From: Candidatus Neomicrothrix sp. UBA4742
GTDB lineage: Bacteria; Actinomycetota; Acidimicrobiia; Acidimicrobiales; Acidimicrobilacustridaceae
Length of the DNA stretch: 18,739 nucleotides
Assembly: GCA_002403895.1 (NCBI GenBank)
Contig: DHIQ01000261.1
Coordinates: forward strand, 16,862-35,600
Reading direction: 5' to 3'
Each line of letters opens with the position of its first letter. Position 1 is the stretch's first letter. Shown one piece after another: positions 15,157 through 18,739 of the stretch. The notes beneath the pieces were generated by a model. That model did no database searches, was not told the origin of the DNA, and saw nothing but the letters and a program-made list of their open reading frames with translations. The position numbers and the translations under genes are program-made.

Positions 15157-15185
15157 CGCGCGCTGTTGACGTTTCGGAGCGCGCG
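15157..15185 (-). promoter_or_regulatory. GC-only hairpin in the leader of the glucosaminidase gene
   Basis: CGCGCGCT (15157-15164) and AGCGCGCG (15178-15185) are perfect 8-bp reverse complements around a 13-nt loop. In the minus-strand transcript the stem ends 11 nt before the ATG at 15145, where it could hide the ribosome landing site. No known riboswitch class is recognised. Confidence 0.45.
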
Positions 15186-15201
15186 AGCCTGTCACGTTTC
15201 G
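15169..15201. repeat. Direct repeat ACGTTTCG, two copies 25 bp apart
   Basis: ACGTTTCG occurs at 15169-15176 (inside the hairpin loop) and at 15194-15201. Both lie in the 57-bp gap between the DUF2127 stop and the glucosaminidase start. They may be binding sites for one regulator, or chance. Confidence 0.4.
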
Positions 15202-15202
15202 C

Positions 15203-16027
15203 TCAGCTAGGAAAGGTTGGGGTGCGCTGGGGAGACAGCGGGCTGGACGTGATAGCGGCCCAGTCGATCTGCGATCTGAGAGCCGCGGCCCCGCCTCGGA
15301 GCCCGAACAGGCGCTTCGTCCAGACCAGGTAGACCAGGATGGCCAGGTTGACCACCAGGGCGCCGACCCGCAGCACCGTCACCCGGGCCGCCAGCTCCCG
15401 GATCTCGAAGGGCAGGAAACCAGCCGTGGCCACGACCGTGAGGTACTCGGCCCACCGCCGCTCCCGCCACAACCCGACCGCCTCGATCGACTCGATCGCC
15501 GCATACACGATGGCGGTCACCAACAACACGGTGAGCTCGCTCCCGTTGAGGTGCAACAACCGCTCCAGATCCCGACTGAGCCGCACATGACCACCACGGG
15601 AAGTGTTGTCGACCGTCCCGTTGATGCTCGTCAGCAACGATTCGGCCCAGCTCTGGATGCTGCCGAGTTGCAACTTCACCAGCAGCAGAGCGACAGCCAG
15701 GATGGCGAACAACGCGCCGTGGATACCCCGGTCGATGGCGATGAGGCGCAACAAGATGGCGTCCTCCAACGGCTTGCCTCGGCGGGGCAGCTCCAGGTCC
15801 GCCAGCGGAGGCACCACCTCGTAGGCGCAGTCGTCGGGCTCAGGCACGGGCGCCCGCAACCACAGGTCACAGCGCAGGCACCGCGAGAGGCGCGTGCCAT
15901 CGTTGCCGTCGACGGCGATGCCAATGTCCGCGGGCTGGAGCCGAAGGGCGACGGCGGCCGGCACAACATGGCCGCGGATCGAACAGACCCAGGTCTCGTT
16001 GTGCCACCGCCGGGGAGCTATGCGCAC
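15203..16027 (-). CDS. DUF2127-family membrane protein with N-terminal Cys/His motif
   Basis: This 274-residue protein has a DUF2127 membrane domain of unknown function. Hydrophobic segments lie at about 100-118, 163-186, 195-210 and 220-238. Conserved-looking motifs are KPLEDAILLRLIAIDRGIHG (85-104), YAAIESIEAVGLWRERRWAEYL (175-196) and LPFEIRELAARVTVLRV (205-221). The cytoplasmic N-terminus carries Cys15, His20 and a CxxC (Cys50, Cys53), which may bind a metal in a zinc-ribbon-like way. It starts at GTG 16027, 3 nt after the stop of the aldehyde dehydrogenase gene, so it is probably co-translated with it. Confidence 0.82.
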   Translation of the reverse strand: MRIAPRRWHNETWVCSIRGHVVPAAVALRLQPADIGIAVDGNDGTRLSRCLRCDLWLRAPVPEPDDCAYEVVPPLADLELPRRGKPLEDAILLRLIAIDRGIHGALFAILAVALLLVKLQLGSIQSWAESLLTSINGTVDNTSRGGHVRLSRDLERLLHLNGSELTVLLVTAIVYAAIESIEAVGLWRERRWAEYLTVVATAGFLPFEIRELAARVTVLRVGALVVNLAILVYLVWTKRLFGLRGGAAALRSQIDWAAITSSPLSPQRTPTFPS

Positions 16028-16030
16028 GAG

Positions 16031-17452
16031 TTACGGCAACTGCATGGCCTTGGTCTCGAGGAACTCCTCGAGACCGAACTTGCCCAACTCGCGGCCGTTG
16101 CCCGACTGCTTGTAGCCACCGAAGGGCGCCTGCAGGTTATAGGCCCCTTCGTTGATGTTCACCTGGCCGGTGCGCATCTTGCGGGCGAAGGTCTTGGCTC
16201 GTTCGATGTCGGAGGACTGCACCCCACCCGACAGGCCGTAGATCGAGTCGTTGGCGATGCGCAGGGCATCGTCTTCATCGTCGTAGGGCATGATGGCCAG
16301 GACCGGACCGAAGATCTCCTCCTGGGCGATGGTCATGTCGGAGGTCACGTCGGCGAACACGGTGGGCTGCACGAAGTAGCCGGTGTCGAGCCCTTCCGGA
16401 GCATCCACCCCACCGGTGACCAGGGTGGCGCCCTCGTCGATGCCCTTTTGGATGTAGCCCCGGACCCTTTCCCGCTGGACGGCCGAGACGAGGGGGCCAA
16501 GTTGGGCATCGCTGTTGCCAGGCCCGACGGCGATGCTCTCGGCGGCCGCCTTGGCCAGGGCCACCACCTCGTCCTGACGGTTCCGTGGCACCACCATGCG
16601 GGTGAGCGCCGAACAGGTCTGGCCCGAGTTCAGGTAGCAGCCGAAGATCACGCCGGGCGCCACCGCGGCCTCGAAGTTGGCGTCGTCCAGGAACACGTTG
16701 GCCGACTTGCCCCCGAGCTCGAGATGGACCCGCTTCACGGACGGCGCGCCCAGTTCGGTCACCCGCTTGCCGGCCCGGGTGGATCCGGTAAACGAGACCA
16801 TGTCGACATCGGGATGCGAAGCGATGGCCTCGCCGACAACCGGGCCAGTGCCGGTGACGAGGTTGAACACTCCGGCCGGAAGGCCCGACGAGTCGATGAT
16901 CTCGGCCAGGATGAAGGCGTTGAGCGGCGTAACCTCACTGGGCTTGAGCACCACGGTGCACCCGGCGGCGAGGGCGGGGGCCAGCTTGGCGACGACCTGG
17001 TGGAGGGGGTAGTTCCACGGCGTGATGGCGCCCACCACCCCGACCGGCTCCTTCACCACCAGGGAGTTCCCCACCTGCTCCTCGAACACGAACTCGTCGA
17101 GGATCTGCACGTAGCCAGCCATGTTGCCGGCCGGGAGCCCGGCCTGGATCATGTTGGACCACATGAGGGGCATGCCGAGCTCGTCGGAGATGGTCTGGGC
17201 GATCTCCTCGCTGCGAGCGGCGAGGCCCTCGGCGATGGCCTGGACGTACTTGCCCCGCTCTTCGGACCCGGTGAGGCCCCAGGTCTCGAATGCGGTCTTG
17301 GCCGCGGCGACGGCCCGGTCGACATCAGCCGGCGTGCCCGCGGGCACCGAGGCAATCACCTGCTCGGTCGAGGGGTTGATCACCTCGATGGTCTCTTGAC
17401 CCGTGGAGGGCACCCAGGCCCCGTCGATATAGAGCTTGTCGTACTCGGTCAC
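16031..17452 (-). CDS. NAD(P)-dependent aldehyde dehydrogenase
   Basis: This 473-residue enzyme is a complete member of the ALDH superfamily, oxidising an aldehyde to a carboxylate. Asn147 (TPWNYPL) holds the substrate oxygen, Lys170 (VLKPSE) contacts the cofactor, Glu245 ([11 protein letters not shown]) is the general base and Cys280 (NSGQTCSAL) the nucleophile; EEIFGPV is present near residue 380. The sequence style fits broad-specificity, betaine- or aromatic-aldehyde-like dehydrogenases; the substrate is not decidable. The start is GTG 17452, with an AGGGGG SD about 6 nt upstream. A 13-bp palindrome lies just before it. It follows the CAP lipoprotein gene by 41 bp and is followed by the DUF2127 gene after 3 nt. 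Confidence 0.94.
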   Translation of the reverse strand: MTEYDKLYIDGAWVPSTGQETIEVINPSTEQVIASVPAGTPADVDRAVAAAKTAFETWGLTGSEERGKYVQAIAEGLAARSEEIAQTISDELGMPLMWSNMIQAGLPAGNMAGYVQILDEFVFEEQVGNSLVVKEPVGVVGAITPWNYPLHQVVAKLAPALAAGCTVVLKPSEVTPLNAFILAEIIDSSGLPAGVFNLVTGTGPVVGEAIASHPDVDMVSFTGSTRAGKRVTELGAPSVKRVHLELGGKSANVFLDDANFEAAVAPGVIFGCYLNSGQTCSALTRMVVPRNRQDEVVALAKAAAESIAVGPGNSDAQLGPLVSAVQRERVRGYIQKGIDEGATLVTGGVDAPEGLDTGYFVQPTVFADVTSDMTIAQEEIFGPVLAIMPYDDEDDALRIANDSIYGLSGGVQSSDIERAKTFARKMRTGQVNINEGAYNLQAPFGGYKQSGNGRELGKFGLEEFLETKAMQLP

Positions 17453-17469
17453 GAAATCCCCCTGGTTCG

Positions 17470-17482
17470 GTCGGTCACCGAC
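17470..17482. promoter_or_regulatory. Palindrome in the gap before the aldehyde dehydrogenase gene
   Basis: GTCGGT-C-ACCGAC is a perfect palindrome with 6-bp arms and a 1-nt centre. It sits 17 bp upstream of the GTG start in a 41-bp gap. It may be an operator; no dedicated promoter is evident here. Confidence 0.3.
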
Positions 17483-17493
17483 AAGCTATCGAC

Positions 17494-17952
17494 TCAGAGG
17501 CCGGCGAACTCCTCGACGATCCAATAGCGACCATTCCCGTCGACGGTGACCCCGACGCCGAGATGCGTGTCGGACGGTTCGAGAATGTTGGCCCGATGCG
17601 GGGCCGAGTCCAGGAACGCCTGGTTGACCGCGGCCAGCGAGCTACCCGTTCCCACGTTCTCGCCGAGCCGGTACCAGCCGGCGGGGGCGCCATCGGAGAG
17701 GTTGCTGTGGTACAGGCTCTGGTCGGCGGCCAGTTGCTTGGACCAGGCCTGGGCCTTGACGATGAGGGCGATGTCGGGGTTCAGCTGGCCGGTGCCAGCT
17801 TGCGCCCGTGACGAGTTCACCATCGAGAACATGTCGTTCTCGTCCGCGCTGCAGGCGCTCAGGGCGAGGCCGACCACGACCACCGCCACCGCCAGAGCGA
17901 CGAGTCGACTCCTCGAGCGCGGGATGGACGAAACAGGACGTGATTCGATCAT
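17494..17952 (-). CDS. CAP/SCP-like domain lipoprotein
   Basis: This 152-residue protein has a lipoprotein signal: basic residues, a hydrophobic stretch (about 17-32) and the lipobox LSAC with Cys34, so it should be anchored on the outer face of the membrane. Residues 41-152 form a short CAP (SCP/TAPS, PF00188) domain: MVNSSRAQAG helix 1, YHSN with His82, GENV with Glu98, SAPHRANIL with His119, and the final strand motif LGVGV...YWIVEEF. Bacterial CAP proteins are secreted and mostly of unknown function; some relate to cell-wall or spore-coat biology. The frame is open to 18093, but ATG 17952 is chosen: it gives a standard lipoprotein signal and has GGAG 7 nt upstream. Confidence 0.9.
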   Translation of the reverse strand: MIESRPVSSIPRSRSRLVALAVAVVVVGLALSACSADENDMFSMVNSSRAQAGTGQLNPDIALIVKAQAWSKQLAADQSLYHSNLSDGAPAGWYRLGENVGTGSSLAAVNQAFLDSAPHRANILEPSDTHLGVGVTVDGNGRYWIVEEFAGL

Positions 17953-18038
17953 GAGGGGACTCCAGGGGGCTAGGCGAGGGTGAGAACCCAGCCGCCCGCC
18001 GAACGATGCGGAGAGAAACGGACGGATGGGTCGGCGAG

Positions 18039-18066
18039 ACCATATCGCAATCGTTTCGTCATGAAA
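18039..18066 (-). promoter_or_regulatory. Possible promoter of the CAP lipoprotein gene
   Basis: On the minus strand, TTTCAT (18066-18061) and TATGGT (18044-18039) are 16 nt apart, in the most AT-rich stretch of the gap. Transcription would start near 18032, giving a leader of about 80 nt. The -35 match is poor, so this is tentative. Confidence 0.25.
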
Positions 18067-18112
18067 GGGACACCCAACCGACGTAATCGTCACACAAGCG
18101 GGGATCTGCGAG

Positions 18113-18157
18113 GCCCATCAGGGGCGCGCTGAACCAGGAACCCTGCCTGAAATGGGC
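18113..18157 (-). terminator. Possible hairpin terminator after isocitrate dehydrogenase
   Basis: GCCCAT (18113-18118) and ATGGGC (18152-18157) pair, followed inward by a CAGG/CCTG pairing and a small inner CAGG-CCTG hairpin. The structure begins 28 nt past the icd stop. No U-tract follows, so it may be a Rho-dependent pause or without function. Confidence 0.3.
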
Positions 18158-18162
18158 TACGT

Positions 18163-18188
18163 GGGCTGGGCTACCCGGGCTGGGCTAC
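18163..18188. repeat. 14-bp tandem repeat overlapping the icd stop codon
   Basis: GGGCTGGGCTAC occurs at 18163-18174 and 18177-18188, a 14-bp period, with a partial third copy GGGCTAC at 18154-18160. The rightmost copy contains the icd stop codon (CTA on the plus strand, 18185-18187). Confidence 0.75.
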
Positions 18189-18739
18189 AGGCGGTCGACG
18201 ATGGCGGAGGCGAACTCCGAGCACTTGACCTCGGTGGCCCCGTCCATCAGGCGGGCGAAATCGTAGGTCACCACTTTGTCGGCGATGGTGGCCTCCAAGG
18301 CCGACACGATGTCGGTGGCGGCATCGGTCCAGCCCAGGTGCTCGAACATCATGACGCCCGACAACAGGACCGAGCCCGGGTTCACTTTGTCCTGCCCCGC
18401 GTACTTGGGGGCGGTGCCGTGCGTCGCTTCGAAAATCCCGTGGCCCGTCACGTAGTTGATGTTGCCCCCTGGGGCGATCCCGATGCCCCCGACCTGGGCG
18501 GCCAGCGCATCGGACAGGTAGTCACCGTTGAGGTTCATGGTGGCGATGACCTCGAACTCGGCCGGGCGGGTGAGTACCTGCTGCAGGGTGATGTCGGCAA
18601 TGGCGTCCTTGACCAACACCTTGTCGCCGGGCTGGCCGTCGCAATCGTCCCAGCCGACGGCCACATCGGCGAACTCGTCGCGGGTGATCTCGTAGCCCCA
18701 GTTGCGGAAGGCGCCCTCGGTGAACTTCATGATGTTGCC
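18185..18739 (-). CDS. icd: NADP-type isocitrate dehydrogenase, C-terminal part
   Basis: The visible 184 residues are the C-terminal part of a homodimeric isocitrate dehydrogenase of the E. coli Icd type; the N-terminus lies beyond the right edge, and the frame enters the window exactly on a codon boundary as [16 protein letters not shown]. Further family marks are [19 protein letters not shown] (metal and subunit contact region), [26 protein letters not shown], the cofactor-binding block [13 protein letters not shown], and [19 protein letters not shown]. It ends with [13 protein letters not shown] as in other Icd proteins. The enzyme converts isocitrate to 2-oxoglutarate in the TCA cycle. 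Cofactor preference (NADP) is inferred from the family. The in-frame ATG at 18730 is internal, not a start. Confidence 0.95.
   Translation of the reverse strand, partial: GNIMKFTEGAFRNWGYEITRDEFADVAVGWDDCDGQPGDKVLVKDAIADITLQQVLTRPAEFEVIATMNLNGDYLSDALAAQVGGIGIAPGGNINYVTGHGIFEATHGTAPKYAGQDKVNPGSVLLSGVMMFEHLGWTDAATDIVSALEATIADKVVTYDFARLMDGATEVKCSEFASAIVDRL

Noticed and set aside
15551..17527. A 658-residue open frame on the plus strand, antisense to the aldehyde dehydrogenase gene
   Set aside because: Its product is rich in His, Gly, Arg and Asp with no family pattern. Long antisense frames are expected opposite high-GC coding sequence, and the minus strand encodes a complete enzyme.
18113..18157. 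Considered as a small RNA gene downstream of icd
   Set aside because: No promoter of its own and no U-tract; the nested repeats are too short to support more than a possible terminator.

Overview
The window is gene-dense, high-GC DNA that looks like an actinobacterial chromosome. Class Acidimicrobiia is my best guess, from the gene set and style rather than from any marker gene. Genes are closely packed on both strands, several start with GTG, and some appear to be read from leaderless mRNAs with a TAnnnT box 7-8 nt before the start codon. I see no rRNA, tRNA, CRISPR array, insertion sequence or phage gene. Both ends cut through genes.

Left part (1-5200): a truncated secreted beta-helix protein (minus strand) diverges from a marR-MFS exporter operon, which carries a clear promoter with two inverted-repeat operators. 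Next comes a two-gene minus-strand unit: a stand-alone phosphohistidine 'swivel' domain (PEP-utilizing enzyme mobile domain), then a 369-residue protein I do not recognise. It diverges from an SCP2-type lipid-binding protein followed by an atypical Fpg/Nei DNA glycosylase.

Middle part (5279-13803): malate dehydrogenase (minus) diverges from a fold-type I aminotransferase (plus). A two-gene heterodimeric ABC exporter (minus) diverges from two tandem CitE/malyl-CoA-lyase-type enzymes and a small SAM methyltransferase (plus).

Right part (13778-18739): all minus strand. It holds a secreted coiled-coil protein with a glucosaminidase domain, a CAP-domain lipoprotein followed by an aldehyde dehydrogenase and a DUF2127 membrane protein, and the C-terminal part of NADP-type isocitrate dehydrogenase at the right edge.

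Malate dehydrogenase, isocitrate dehydrogenase and the two malyl-CoA-lyase-type enzymes all touch the TCA/glyoxylate node, so central C4/C2 carbon metabolism is a theme, although they are not one operon. The secreted hydrolase, the CAP lipoprotein and the beta-helix protein form an envelope theme. The best candidate for an undescribed system is the swivel-domain plus unknown-protein pair at 2468-3911: a phosphocarrier-type domain with no recognisable ATP-grasp or PEP-binding partner in the window.
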